64,000 nt of DNA from Tillandsia leiboldiana (GCA_029204045.2 CM055076.1:17533902-17597901); one strand, 5' to 3'; counted from the first letter of the stretch, positions 23,440 to 35,300 are shown. Notes: generated by a model from the letters alone, not told the origin. Made by a program: numbers and translations.

Positions 23440-23545
23440 ACCACAAAAAATATAACCTTCCATATTCCACCACAAAAAATATAACCTCCCATATCCCACC
23501 GCAAAAAAAAATCAATCTCCCATATTCCACCACAAAAAAAAGGGA
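23440..23545 (+). repeat. short CCACAAAAAATATAACC repeat
   Basis: Three to four copies of a unit of about 30 bp with TTCCACCACAAAAAA in the transcribed part of the solo LTR. Confidence 0.7.
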
Positions 23546-23725
23546 GAAATAGTGCTTCCTCAACTACTCCGATCGACTTCCCGACTTCCTCAGCAACTCC
23601 GGTCTACTTCCTCAGCAACTCCGAGCGACTTCCTCAACTCCTCCGATCGACTTCCTCGCCCTTTTTTTTTAGACGTATTTCTCAGGTAAAAAGAAAAAAA
23701 AAAGGAAAAGAAAATAAATTTCTTT

Positions 23726-24290
23726 AAAGCCGGTTCGGGACCTCTTCGGACGCCCCTTACTTCAGGTTCAAAAGAAAGAAAAAGAAAAAAAAAAGAAAAG
23801 AAAATAAATTTCTTTAAAGCCGGTTCGGGACCTCTTCGGACGCCCCTTACTTCAGGTTCAAAAGAAAGAAGAAAAAAAAAAAAAAAAAAAATTCTTTAAA
23901 GCCGGTTCGGGACCTCTTCGGACACCCGTTACTTCAGGTTCAAAAGAAAGAAAAGAAAAAAAGGAAAAGAAAATAAATTTCTTTAAAGCCGGTTCGGGAC
24001 CTCTTCGGACGCCCCTTACTTCAGGTTCAAAAGAAAGAAGAAGAAAAAAAAAAGAAAATAAAATAAATTTCATTAAAGCCGGTTCGGGACCTCTTCGGAC
24101 GCCCCTTACTTTAGGCTCAAAAAAAAGAAAAAGGAAATTTAATAAAGCCGGTTCGGGACCTCTTCGGACGCCCCTTAGCTCAAAAAAAAAAGAGGAAATT
24201 TAATAAAGCCGGTTCAGGTCCTCTTCGGACGCCCTAACTTTAGGCTCATCCCAAAACCGGTTCGGATGATTTCTTCAGACATCCGAACTT
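23726..24290 (+). repeat. GCCGGTTCGGGACCTCTTCG tandem array
   Basis: Seven copies start near 23729, 23819, 23901, 23988, 24078, 24148 and 24208. The 50-bp core is conserved (to about ACTTCAGGTTC), and purine-rich A/G spacers vary from 10 to 40 bp, so the period falls from 90 to 60. A diverged eighth copy begins near 24253. Confidence 0.9.
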
Positions 24291-24790
24291 AGGTTAAGTC
24301 AAAAAGGGATTGCTTCGGATCCCAAATCAAATTACAAGATAAAAGGGATTGAACCCCAAGATAAGATTAGTGGATTTCATTCGGATCCCAAATCAAATCA
24401 AAAGATAAAAGGGATTGAACCCCAATATAAGATTAGTGGATCTCTTTCGGATCCCAAATAATTTCAAAAAAAGACTTCTTCGGATCCCAAATAAATTTCA
24501 AGAAAAAAATAACGGTATTTCTCCGGATCCCAAGATAAAATAAGGGATTTTCTTCGAACCCCAAATAAAATAAAATAAAAGGAGATATTGAAATAAATGG
24601 GAATTTCTTTGAATCCAGAGAAAATTCAAATGAGTCCTAATCAACTTGGAGCCTAGGTCCGATTCAAAAATGACTAATAAATGAATTCAATCATTTATTA
24701 AATAAAGCTCAACCCATATGCGGGCTTCAAATTTACCCATATGAAAATAAGGCTCAGTCCACATACGGATCCCAACCACATACGGGTCCC

Positions 24791-25040
24791 AAAGCCGAGT
24801 CCACAAATAAAAAAAAACCCAAAGCCGAGTCCACAAATAAAATCCAAAACCCATTCTAGCCCACAAATAAAACCCAAAACCCAATTCAGTCCATAAATAA
24901 AACCCAAAATCCATTCGAGTCCACAAATAAAACCCAAAATCCATTCGAGTTCACAAATAAAACCCAAAACCCAATCCAATCCATAAATAAAACCCAAAAT
25001 CCATTCGAGTCCACAAATAAAACCCAAAACCCATTCAATC
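24791..25040 (-). repeat. 30-bp tandem array
   Basis: About eight copies of a unit like ACAAATAAAACCCAAAAYCC at exactly 30 bp. The 30-bp period gives open 10-residue repeat frames (GFYLWTR-like) on the minus strand, which are an artefact. Confidence 0.92.
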
Positions 25041-25045
25041 CGATC

Positions 25046-25640
25046 GCCTTAACACATATAATTAAGGCAAAATCATATTCAAACAGACTAGATTCTAAAT
25101 CATATACTTAGAATTTAGTCAAATCAAATTCGATCGAGCTCTAACACATATACATAGAGTTCATTCAAATCAACCCAACTAACCCTAATACACATACTTA
25201 GGGTGTAGTTAACATTTTACTCTAGCACATATATCTAGGGTAGAAACCAAATCAACTCAATTAACCCTAATACATATACTTAGGGTTAGTCAACCTTTTG
25301 CTCTAGCACATATAACTAGAGTAAAAAACATATCAAACTCGGCCAATCCTAATACATATAGGACGTAGCCACCTCCTACTCTCGAGTAGCATCAAATCCG
25401 ACCCACCTCAATGCATATCCTTGGGGTTTGGTCATGTCTCCACTTTGGAATATACGTCAATATGGAATCAAATATAATTGGACTCTAATACATATACTTA
25501 GAGCCAATTGAACCCAATTAAACTCTAACACATATACTTAGAGTTTAATATCGACTAGTCCTCAACACATATAATCGGGATCAAGTCAATTTCAAATCCA
25601 GCTAAATCCTAATACATATACTTAGGATTTGGTCAATAAT
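25046..25640 (+). repeat. array of about 13 short hairpins with a near-constant 9-nt loop
   Basis: Units spaced about 40-60 bp apart each form a 7-11-bp inverted repeat around a 9-nt loop close to CACATATAC or TACATATAC. Examples are GCCTTAA/TTAAGGC (25046-25068), ATTCTAA/TTAGAAT (25092-25114), ACCCTAA/TTAGGGT (25182-25204), TAACCCTAA/TTAGGGTTA (25262-25288), TTAAACTCTAA/TTAGAGTTTAA (25518-25548) and AAATCCTAA/TTAGGATTT (25604-25630). Stem sequence differs between units but pairing is kept. Function unknown. Confidence 0.85.
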
Positions 25641-26292
25641 TAGGATACGATTTATTCTATCCTCCTCACAAAGGTCTCTTAATCGAAGGTGCCCCAATCA
25701 CATGGGGGTAATTAACAATAGATGCTTACGTCTATTGGAAGTCATGAATCCGCAATACCTGATACCCACATACACATATCCACTCATACAAATATTAATC
25801 TGAATCATGAATACCATCCCACGGGAACCTAAAAGAGAGGAACCGCGCGAGATGAGTCATTTAAGATCGCAGACAGCCGTATAGAGGAGAGCGCTATCAT
25901 ATCAGCCAATTTGATAGTAACGCACGTAGTCGGGTACATCGGAGCCCGCGGGATCTTTATAATCATCGTCATGCCCAATTACGTAATGTGGTGGAAAAAA
26001 CATTCGGGGTATTGGAAAAGCGATTTAAGATTTTAAATATTACAACCCCGTTTCCGTTTAGGGTGCAATGTCTTATTGCAATGGTTGCTGCGTCATACAT
26101 AATTTTATTCTTAGAAATCACGGTAGTGATCGATATTTCAACGATTCAGTTGACCAACATGCTACCGTTGTGGAAGAGGATGACGAAGGTATTCAAATTC
26201 CTGGTGCTTCATTGCCCGGTGCATCAGACTCACGGCGGGGCGACGCCATTCGAACGGATATTACAGATCAATTGTGGAATAATAGAAGTTAG

Positions 26293-27143
26293 TCCGGCGA
26301 TAATTATGTAGATAAAAAAATTATTGTTATAAACAGATGTGTGTTTATGACTGATGTATAAACATGTAAATCTGTTAAATTCCGTACTGAAATTATATAT
26401 AAATTGTATATATTAGTAGGGAAGTAATATGGAATTTATAGCAAATAAATAGCATATGTTTTTTTCCATTAAACAAAATCTTTTTCGAAAAATATGATGA
26501 ATTTTTTTTAAAAATTATAAATTTAGATCAAATGACATTTGCAAATAAATATTATTTTCATAAAATTTATTTTAATTTTTATTATGATTTTATCATATTT
26601 TTTGTAAGACTTTAATCCATTAATTAAAACGAGAAAAACGATTTTACCAAATTTTTATCACATAATAAAGCTTGAGGGAAAAATTTACAAATATTTAGCA
26701 AAATATACGATTTTTGCAAATTTTAAAAAAATTTTATGTTAAAAATTTATTATATAAAATTAATATTATAAAATTTTAAATCTTAAAATTAAAATGTTGA
26801 AATTTTATATTTTAAATTTTAATTTTAATTTGAGAAAATAAAAATGTTAAATTAAATATTTTTTTTTAAATAATATAATTTAATTATGATTATAATTTTT
26901 TTTAAAATTTTTTTGAACCATTAATCCATTAATTAAAACGAACTAATTAGATTTTAACAACTTTTATCACATATTAACTCTTGAGGGCAAAAAGGTAATT
27001 TACCCAACTTATCCTCTTTATTTCTCTTATTCCTCATTATTAAACCAAACACAAAATCTCTTATCCCTGGAACCATCCCAAACGCTTTTTCGCTCTAGTT
27101 CCGTACTTTATACTTATCCCAGGTTTAGCTAATTCTACCTTAA
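26293..27143. other. Harbinger 3' non-coding region
   Basis: AT-rich sequence between the transposase stop and the right TIR; no gene. Near the end, CTTATCCC and CCAAAC words mirror those just inside the left end (subterminal repeats). Confidence 0.6.
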
Positions 27144-27162
27144 CCCGATTCCAAACGCACCC
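27144..27162 (-). repeat. Harbinger right terminal inverted repeat
   Basis: Minus strand GGGTGCGTTTGGAATCGGG; followed by TSD TTA. Confidence 0.9.
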
Positions 27163-27165
27163 TTA

Positions 27166-28803
27166 AGAACTAGTATAGGACCGCGCTACCCTGCCCTTAA
27201 ATAATATTTAAGATAATTAAAATTTAAAATTAAAAAAGTATAATTAAAAAAATATTAAAAAAACTATAAAATAGTCTTATATACATATTTTTATTAATAT
27301 TTTCTTAATTTTTAAAGTTAAATTATATTAATAATTTTATTTTAAAATTCAATCAAATTTTTGATTTTGATAGTTATTTTATAAAAAAAAAAAAATTTAA
27401 CTTAATAATTTTTTAAAAAGTTAAAGTTAGAAAACTTATTTCAAATTTAAGAAAAGAAACTATTATATACACTTAGTGAATATTAATACTTCATACACCA
27501 CAATTTATATTAAATAATTAATATTTTAATATTAAATTTTAATTAAAAATATATGATATACAAAATTTAATAATTTTAATTATATTTGATAAATTAATTT
27601 TAAAATTTCTATTAAAGGGTTTTAGGTATGTAGTGTATATACAAATATATATACTTGTGTAGAGAATATTGAATAGGATTCACTCATAATTTTAAAAGAT
27701 AGAAGGAATTTTTTCTTGCACATGATGCATACCAATATTCTATGCACCACATAAAATATTAAATAATTAATAAAATATTTGATAATTAATATTATAAAAT
27801 AAAATATGATATAATATATATAATATAAAATATTTAAATAATTTATTGCACTATAAAATTTTATTTTAAATATATATTTTAAACTTGGTTTACGGTACAA
27901 ACGGATGAATGCAAATTTTGTTAGACAACTTTTTATTCGATTGTGAAATATAATATAATATATATAATATGAAATATTTAAATAATTTATTATACTATAA
28001 AAATTTATTTTAAATATATATTTTAAATTTGGTTTACGATACAATGGGCGCATCCAAACTTTTTTACTAATATGTGGCAACTTTTGGTTGGACTGTGATT
28101 TAATGGCAACGTGGCCGAGCCCACCCAAACTGTGAAATAATATACGTATAGTAAAAAAAATTTAATAATAATAGTTGAATTTAAAATAAAATATAATTTA
28201 ATAACAAATTTAATATAAAAATAATCTATTATAATATTTAAATATAAATAATATGTATTAATATATAGCATTATTAATTTAATAAAAATTTATCATAATA
28301 TATAATGAATTATATCTATATAATTTAATTTTAATTCAATTTATAATCTTAATAAAATTTAGAATTAAATTTGAAATATTATTATTCCCCCAAAAGTAGA
28401 ATAATTTATTTCAAATTATTTTGGAATAACTGAAAATAGCAAATATTAACCGGAATAAAATATTTCGGTGAAAAAATATACCGTTGAGTATAATTATGGC
28501 GATAACTTTCATTATCTGTATTTTATTTTCGGACCAAACGAAGTCTTAGAATTTTAAACCATCTCTAAACACAAGACGCCGGGCGACAACCTAAAGCTCA
28601 ACCCGTAGGTCACACGATTCGAATCACCAACTCCAACACTCTCGTTCACCAATTTTTTATTAAGTTAATTGCACCATTGTTTTCGAAACTTTTCAAATTT
28701 TCTTAATTTGATCTCTATTTTTTTTATATTGAGTTTTCCATGTTATTGTTTTACTAGTGAATGTTCCTCGTAGGAGTGCAAAACTAACTGAACACGAGTG
28801 AGT
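27166..28803. other. AT-rich intergenic sequence
   Basis: No gene recognised. It was next to the EMC6 5' flank before the Harbinger insertion. CCAAACGAAGTCTTA at about 28534-28548 looks like the end of a Tourist-like MITE (CCAAACGAAGTC followed by TTA), but its other end was not found. A tandem duplication is listed separately. Confidence 0.4.
27802..28100. repeat. tandem duplication, period about 144 bp
   Basis: TATTTAAATAATTTATT... to TTGGTTTACGRTACAA at 27831 recurs at 27975. The overlapping minus frame reflects this duplication. Confidence 0.75.
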
Positions 28804-28808
28804 TGAGC

Positions 28809-29478
28809 TGTCACGTTTCGAGACTACCAATTTGATCAGTTCGGACACGCCGACAGATCCGCCAAACAGGCATGACCTCTCCATACCCTAAAGGAACGGT
28901 CTATCATCTCAACAGCAAATAGCGTAATGAGAATATAAGTATACTAGAGTAAAACTTACTGCTAATTTAAACATTCAACTTTAAACATAATACAACTGTG
29001 TAAAACTAAAATAATAACTCGAATGAACATTTGATATATATAACAAATAGTTACAAATTTTCTTTTCTCACTATACAATGTTCACTCGAAATAAAACCAA
29101 AAGATGGACCATTAGACCTACTAGGTCTACTATATTGCTGGGTCCTTGCCCCTGTCGTGATCCTTCCCGGCTGTACCTGGTTCTGTAAGGGGTCATCAAA
29201 ACATGGTGTGAGAACTATAAATAGTTTCCAGTGGGTTCACCTACCAAAAAAATATGCTCTACACCTCTTGGTCCAATGGAAGTATTAGTAGCAAAATATA
29301 TAAACATATATATGTACAGTAAAAGCTACACTAGCATGTTGATATAAAAATCACCACACTACTAGTCCATGCAAGTTACTATGCCATGCCACACTAGACT
29401 ACCATACGCACATTCGCCCACTATGCTGCTATTAGGGTTACATCTAACCCTACCGCACCCGGCCATCATGATCATATT
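28809..29478 (-). mobile_element. family D LTR, left half (continues at 61165)
   Basis: It starts TGTCACGTTTCGAGAC at 28809, a decayed form of the TGTCACGCCCC terminus, followed by GGACACGCCGACAGATCCGCC as in the other families. It is cut at 29478 by the family E LTR (TSD ATATT). No TSD partner for TGAGC (28804-28808) was found at the other end. Confidence 0.7.
29210..29229 (-). other. conserved LTR stem-loop (copy 4, family D)
   Basis: GAGAACTAT (29210-29218) pairs with ATAGTTTCC (29221-29229) with two G-T-type pairs; flanked by GGTGT and AGTGGG as elsewhere. Confidence 0.65.
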
Positions 29479-29959
29479 TGTAATGCACCAGATTTTTGGT
29501 ATATAAGTAAATAAAAATAAAAATAGTATGAGATACTATTTTTATTGAACTTGGAGAAGTAAAGAATAATTTAGAAGAGAGTTGGGCCGAAATCGAAATA
29601 AAAATGAGAAGTTTGAAATTTTATATGAGAAAGTGGGCTCAGATTTTAGCAGAAAATTTACAGTGTCAGAAAATTCTGAGAAAAATTGGGGAGGTCCATA
29701 ATTATGTTTTAAGGCCACAATAAAAATTTCGCATCGATCGGATACCCGAGCAGTGAGAACGGAATCCGCTAGTGATTCTGAATACAGCGGGACTTTTGGT
29801 GACCCGTAAATGGTTCAAACTGAAAACTGGGGATAACTCACGATAAATTAAGTTAAGTTGAGACTCCCTGTAAAATTTGAGCGCAAACGGGACGAAAACG
29901 GTTAAAAACGGGCGAAGACGGGACGAAAACATACGAAAATGGGCGAAACCCGGAAGTGG

Positions 29960-30045
29960 GCCAAACTTTCTGGGCACCTGAAACTGCTTTCTGGGCACCC
30001 AAAAGTGCTTTCTGGGCACCCGAAAGTGCTTTCTGGGCGCCCAGT
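29960..30045 (+). repeat. TTTCTGGGCACCCGAAAGTG short tandem repeat
   Basis: Four copies of a 20-bp unit in the upstream part of family E. Confidence 0.85.
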
Positions 30046-30169
30046 TTACACTGTAGCAGGCTTGGTTTTCTACACTGCAGCGAATCGGGCTGCACTGTAG
30101 CGAACCCGGTTCACTGTAGCAGCCCGGTTAGGCTGAAGCGCACCCAAAACCTACTGTAGCTGCGCCCGA

Positions 30170-30300
30170 ATCTCGAGGCGGGCACGAATCCCGAGGCACG
30201 GGCACGGATCCCGAGGCAGCGAGCACGGATCCCGAGGCATAAGCACGGATCCCCGAGGCAGCGGGCACGAATCCTGAGGCACGGGCGCGGATCCCGAGAG
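30170..30300 (+). repeat. CGGGCACGGATCCCGAGGCA short tandem repeat
   Basis: Six to seven imperfect 20-24-bp copies. Each contains the near-palindrome CGGATCCCG. Confidence 0.85.
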
Positions 30301-30509
30301 GTGGCGCGCGGCGCGAGACGCAGGGGGCAGGTGGGGGGCACCATGTGGCGGCGTCCCATTGGTCGCGGCGACCGAGGGCGCAGGCCTGCCCGGGGAAGGC
30401 ACTGGCGCTGTGTCAGCGGGGGCGCCACGAGGCAAGCCCCGATTGGCCGGTCAGCACGACGCGATGCGCGACACGACATGATGCTGACGTGCACGTTGAC
30501 GCGGCGAGC

Positions 30510-30635
30510 GGAGCGGGGACACGTGGCGGCCTCTCATTGGCCACCACGGATGACGTGGACGCACGGGCGTCCCACGCTGGCAGCCGGACTGAGTTTCGGG
30601 CGCCCGAAAGTTGCCGCTTTTTCGACTATAAAAGC
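30510..30635 (+). promoter_or_regulatory. family E LTR promoter with G-box and TATA
   Basis: ACACGTGGC at 30519-30527 (ABRE/G-box core), a CGGGCGCCCG palindrome near 30598, then TATAAAA at 30627-30633. Confidence 0.6.
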
Positions 30636-31139
30636 CCAAAATTCCCCATTTCTCCCATTTTTCTCCATTTTGCTCCAACCGAGCGTCCAAGGGAGGGGAG
30701 AGGGGATTTCGTGGGGAGGTGTCACGCCCCGAGTTTTAAAAATCAGGTCTGAATTTTTTTTTTTTTGAATAAATCAGAGTTTTGCAAAACGGGCGTAACA
30801 GACCGCCACACATATAGGAAATTCCCTGTCCCAATGGATAGAGTCTCTCCTATACATGCACGGCTAGGCGAATCCAATCATCAATCAGAGAACAATAAGT
30901 ATCTTAACTAAACAATAACTAAACATCTCGAATAATCCAAATAACCATACTAACATCAATCTGAAATATCTCAATAAACTAGAAACTAAAATGCTATAAA
31001 TAAGAGTCATCTGTAAATCATCGAGGATCTCAATCATCAATATCTATCATCAGGGGGGCAGCTCTATCGTGACAGCCTTGCGCGATCGTCCCGACATCTC
31101 AGCACCCGACCGACCAAAAAAAATGGTCACCCAGGGGGT

Positions 31140-31166
31140 GTGAGATACACTGTACATGTATCCCAG
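31140..31166 (-). other. conserved LTR stem-loop, family C version
   Basis: TGAGATACA (31141-31149) pairs with TGTATCCCA (31157-31165) with one mismatch, flanked by GGTG and GTGGG. The stem sequence differs from the other families but is still complementary. The loop region contains TGTACA. Confidence 0.6.
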
Positions 31167-31309
31167 TGGGCACGACGAGCCGAGAAATAGCTAATCGTAC
31201 CTACTGGGTACTAAAATCCGCGGATAGTAATAATCGATGGGTAAAGCTGAAATAACAGATAATGTCTACTGAAAATCAAATAATCCACAGATAAGACTGA
31301 ATATGCAGA

Positions 31310-31575
31310 TAATCAAGCACAAGGAAACTGCAGGTAATAAATGCTGGAATCAGGGTATAACTGTAATAATCAAGCATAAGGAATCTGCAGGTAATGAATG
31401 CTGGAATCAGGGTATAACTGTAATAATCAAGCATAAGGAATCTGCAGGTAATGAATTCTGGAATCAGGGTATACTGTAATAATCAAGCATACGGAATCTG
31501 CAGGTAATAAATGCTGGAATCAGGGTATACTGTAATAATCAAGCATAAGGAATCTGCAGGTAATAAATGCTGGAA
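31310..31575 (-). repeat. 56-57-bp tandem repeat, five copies
   Basis: CTGCAGGTAAT recurs at 31328, 31385, 31442, 31498 and 31554 inside a unit with GGAATCAGGGTATA. Confidence 0.92.
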
Positions 31576-32214
31576 TCAACATAACTGAACATCAATGGTA
31601 CAAAGTAAGAATCATGCGTCAAAGACAGAAACCCAAGTACCCAATCATGCGCCACTATTGGTCTCACAGGACCTCAGGCAAAGCCACTGTTCGGCACCCC
31701 ATCCGCTGACATAACCTGCACTTACAGACGCCAAGCAGTCCTGGTGCAAAGGGCTCACGGGTCTTTCCTCTAGACCACTTTACCGGTAAAGAACAATCTC
31801 CACGGGGAGCTACCCCGGCCATGTTCGTGAAGTACAGCAGTGCGTGGCAAATCATAATGATCAATCTCACGGTCTAGTGACCGGGTAGTCGGCAACATGC
31901 CGAGATCCCAACCGGGAATCATCAGTCTATATCTATCAATCAGGATCAATCATGCATATCTGAATAAAGCAGTATGGCGAATGACATGAAACTAGCAGCA
32001 ATAATCAATCATGGGTCGATCATGCATATCTGAATATATAAGCAAGTATCTCTGGATATAAATGCAGTATAACAAAAGGGGCATATATGATAGAAATCAA
32101 CAGGCGTGATCAGACCCTGAAAATCTACTGTACTGGGATATAAAAGCTGACGAGCAGGTATACGTCTAAGGAGATCAATGTCTATCAGAAAAGATCATAT
32201 GGCATATAGGCAAA

Positions 32215-32310
32215 ATCATCAGGACTAAATCAAGAACAGGCAAACTCATCAGGCCTAAATCCAGAACAGGCAAAATCATCAGGACTAAATCAAGAATCGG
32301 CAAAATTATC
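32215..32310 (-). repeat. short tandem repeat, about 36 bp
   Basis: Three copies of ATCAGGACTAAATCAAGAA-like sequence followed by CAGGCAAAAT. Confidence 0.8.
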
Positions 32311-35300
32311 ATAGGTGACAGGAAATATCAGGCATAATCAGAATCATGACATCTATGTACTCATATGTAAAAGCTGACAAACAGGTGTACATAATATGTC
32401 TAAAGAGATCAATGTCTGTCAAGATAGGTCATATAACATATAGACAAAATCAGTAGGGCTAATCAAGAACAGGTGTCTGACTGGACTAAAGCAACCAGAG
32501 GGCCGAAAAGATAAAGCCCGGACCGAAGATAACCCACCTGAATGTAGGCAGATCCTCGTACTCCCGCTCGGCTACTGGGAGGCTGGTGCTGAACAACTGG
32601 GCCCTGAACAGAAACTGTAGTCAGTAACAGACTCACACAAATCCATCCCGACAACACTACAATAACGCAATGCTACCACGGGACAATAACGTTGAAATAC
32701 GGACAAAATCCGTTTCCCGCTCAACCGAAATCCACGGAACCCTAACAAGATGCCCAGTAGGCATGAAAGCACTGTCCAAAGACAGCCGACGAGTCCAAAT
32801 TACGTTTAGGTCCATAACAAATCTTAAATTTGCATAATAACACTATAATATTGTTTGTTTCGACTCGTTCTTGCAATCCGGGAATCCAAAAGCCGTTCTG
32901 TAAATTCTGTCGCGTCCGTTTCGACGAGACGAAGCTCGTGCTCACAAGCTTGGGCCGGCACGGGGCCCGAGGGCAAAGTTGGCCCATAAACATTTAGGGT
33001 TCAAATAGCAACTATGTTTAAATTCTACTTATACTTGATCAATCAGCAAGCTAACTAGAGCATGGTGTTAAGCAAGGATTAAGAACAGTGGGGCTCACCT
33101 GAGGCGCGCCGGAGGATGGCCGGAGAGATCGCCGGAGCAACACCCAAAAACAGCTAGGGCTCGGTTTGCTCAAGGTCTAAGGCAACCCTGCCCAGAACTG
33201 CAACAAGGTGAGCATTAGTTAGCTGTGGGTCCCAGAAGGTGGTTGGTCCAAGCTGGGTCAAGCTCCGACGGCCGGAGGCGGCGGCGGCCGGAGGGATAAC
33301 CCGAGATGGATAATTCGGGTGAACTGCTGGAACTTAGTTACAGGGGGGGTCTCTGGCCCAAAACAAAATGATGGGGAACTAATAAATGGTGTTTAGGTCC
33401 TACCTGGGCAGATGGCCGGAGCTCGGGGTGCCGGAGGTGGCCGGAGGCTCAAGCTCGGGTGGCACAAGGGTGCAACTACAGCCAAAAAGATCCGTACGTC
33501 AAAAACTGCATGCAACCCCACAGAGGGTCTAATTTATGTCTAAGGAACCTACCTGAGTAGTTTTCCCACCGCGCGAAGCCCCGACGATCGCCGGAGTGCA
33601 AGATCACCGGAGTTTCACCCTCTAATGGTGGAATTCGGTCGGCGATGTTCGGCCCGGCGCAACCTGGACCAAGTTGATCTCCTCGGCGCCAGGAAGCTTC
33701 CTGCAGTGGTGGCCGGCGACGTGGGTGCACGGCGGCGCCGGACGGAGAAGATCGGCGGAGGTGCAAAATTGCCCGGTTCTAGGGCAAGCTCGTGCGACTC
33801 GGTTCCTTATCCGATCGACTTCAAACTCTGTGGAGAGCTCACAGACGTCGAGAAGAAGCAAATCAACGGTCTTGATCTTCCGTTTAACGGTTGGAATCTT
33901 CCCGCAGCCGAGACTTGGTTTTCCGGCGATAGGAGGCTCCCGCCGGCAACCCAGGGCACGGCGGCGGCTCGGACTGCATGAGGATGATCCCCTCAATGTC
34001 AGGAAGAGACTACAAAGGTCTATGGGTCATTTAAGAACAAAAAGTTCCAACAACTAACCTCGTCGGAGAACCCGAAGAAGAAGATGATGGACGCGGCGGC
34101 GCACGGCGGCGGCTTCATCTTGGCTCGGTCGCGGCCACACAGAGGAGTACTTCGGTTGAATCTTGAGCCCTCAGGATCTCCCAGATGTCACACCAACCGC
34201 AAACCCGAGAAGACCTACAACTTGTATGGGGTTTCTTTGGCTGCTCCGGCGACGGGAAGGCGGCGGGAACTCGGGTGCGACCTCCTATGGGTGCGGCAGA
34301 GGGAGAGGGGTTGTTGGACGATGGCGGCTGGGGGAGCAGCTGCGGGTTTAGGGTTTTGAGAATACCCTAGCCCGAGTATACACATATATAGTGTATATGG
34401 CACAATTGCTCCCAAGTCCCTCAACTTTTCATATTTGGAGCCCAGTCCCTCACAGCAGCTCCCTTTCACATTTAAGTCCCTCACCCAAGAGCAGCACGCA
34501 AAACGGAGCACAAAATCTATGTTTATTGAGCAAAATGTCGCCTTTTCCACCGTATTTCACTCTTCTCGAGGCCTTTTAGTCGTCGGATCGAAAAATGGAC
34601 TTCGCCACGACGTCTAGCACGTCGAAATCTATAAGGTAGTGATTTATATTTTTCGAGGAAACGTCCGGATAAATTCTCGGTCCATAATTACTGTATCAAA
34701 ATACAGTTTATCGCGCTTTTTGAGACTCTAGAATAGTCAAACGAAAATTCCGTCAGCGCCATTGCGCTCAGATCGTCGAAACCGATCAAAATGACTACCT
34801 GGATCACTAAGTTCGGAAATCCGAACAGTGAATTAGTCAACGTTGCATCCACCGGAGCCCAAAAATTGAGGTCTACTGTTCATCTACAGTGACCACTTAA
34901 GTGACACTGTGCGTAGACACTGTTACATTGGTCGCGGTTATTTGTTCGCTTCTTCGCTGATTTCTGGAAGATCCGACCGTCAGATCGAAAAGTGTTGAAT
35001 ATGAATCTCGCTTAGTTCGATGAGACGATCGCAACGGTCATCTCGGATTTTTAAGATCATGTCCGGATTGGAAAATAGCCTTTTTGCCTCATAAATTGTG
35101 CAATTTTTACAGTAGCAAAAGGTCACTTGCACTATTATGCCAGTTATATTTCAAAATCAACTCGACTTTTATTCTTTTTCCTTTTATTTAATTACAATAA
35201 AAATTCGAATTCTTACAGGAGGTTTTCGGGTGCCGCCAGCACGCCGGTGACCTTGTGGTGCGCGCGCGAGGTGTTCCAAGGAGCCGGACGGACGCACATG

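Larger units (their letters stand above)
22403..25880 (+). mobile_element. solo LTR (3468 bp) inside the Harbinger transposase
   Basis: It starts TGTTGGCATAC at 22408 and ends GATCGCAGACA at 25875, with TSD GCCGT at 22403-22407 and 25876-25880. The transposase frame is continuous across the empty site. A TATA box CTATAAATAAA lies at about 23380-23390. The rest is mostly repeats: AT-rich imperfect repeats (22680-23220), a GCCGGTTCGGG array, a 30-bp array and the hairpin array. The TGTTGGCA start and kilobase-scale LTR would suit a Gypsy Tat-type element; that is inference. No PBS or second LTR was seen. Confidence 0.9.
21332..26292 (+). pseudogene. PIF/Harbinger transposase, interrupted and frameshifted
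   Basis: DDE-type transposase that cuts and rejoins element ends. Exon 1 (21332-21925) carries a helix-turn-helix-like part (FRMTTTTFIALRDELV, then SGETISRYFNKVL). Exon 2 (22031-22253) holds the first catalytic Asp in AVDGIHI and the second in GWEGSAADMRVL. Exon 3 begins at 22351 (KFYLVDSGYANTD) and is cut at 22407 by a solo LTR; the frame resumes at 25881 in the same phase once the insert and one GCCGT copy are ignored. The catalytic Glu is in NVVEKTFGVLEKRFK. Near 26095 the frame shifts: the first part reads ...MVAASYI and the expected HNFILRNHGSD is in another frame, consistent with a 4-bp loss in a CATA repeat. It ends at 26292 (QLWNNRS). Confidence 0.9.
17422..27165 (+). mobile_element. 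PIF/Harbinger DNA transposon with TTA target duplication
   Basis: The termini are GGGTCCGTTTGGTATGGGG (17425-17443) and its inverted partner ending CCAAACGCACCC (27162), matching at 16 of 19 positions. TTA duplications lie at 17422-17424 and 27163-27165, as expected for PIF/Harbinger/Tourist elements. The span is 9738 bp, or about 6.3 kb without the solo LTR at 22408-25875. It carries the two genes typical of the superfamily in the same direction: a Myb/trihelix-like ORF1 and a DDE transposase. The transposase is split by the insertion and has a frameshift, so this copy is probably immobile. It landed about 350 bp upstream of the EMC6 start codon. Confidence 0.93.
30715..35222 (-). mobile_element. 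solo LTR, family C (4498 bp), nested in family E
   Basis: It runs from TGTCACGCCCCGAG at 30720 to TTCTTACA at 35217, so the LTR reads TGTAAGAATTCG...GGGGCGTGACA on the minus strand. TSD GGAGG lies at 30715-30719 and 35218-35222. A minus-strand TATA-like TATATATG lies near 34386-34397. A GC-rich stretch with many CCGGAG/CCGGCG words (33090-34360) gives chance reading frames on both strands. No coding gene is recognised. Confidence 0.9.

Noticed and set aside
24687..25027. Minus-strand peptide with a ten-residue repeat
   Set aside because: Direct result of the exact 30-bp tandem repeat.
33470..34360. Frames of 60-127 codons on both strands in a GC-rich block of family C
   Set aside because: No recognisable domain, no splice structure, and located inside a solo LTR with verified TSD. 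Captured gene fragments remain possible but unproven.
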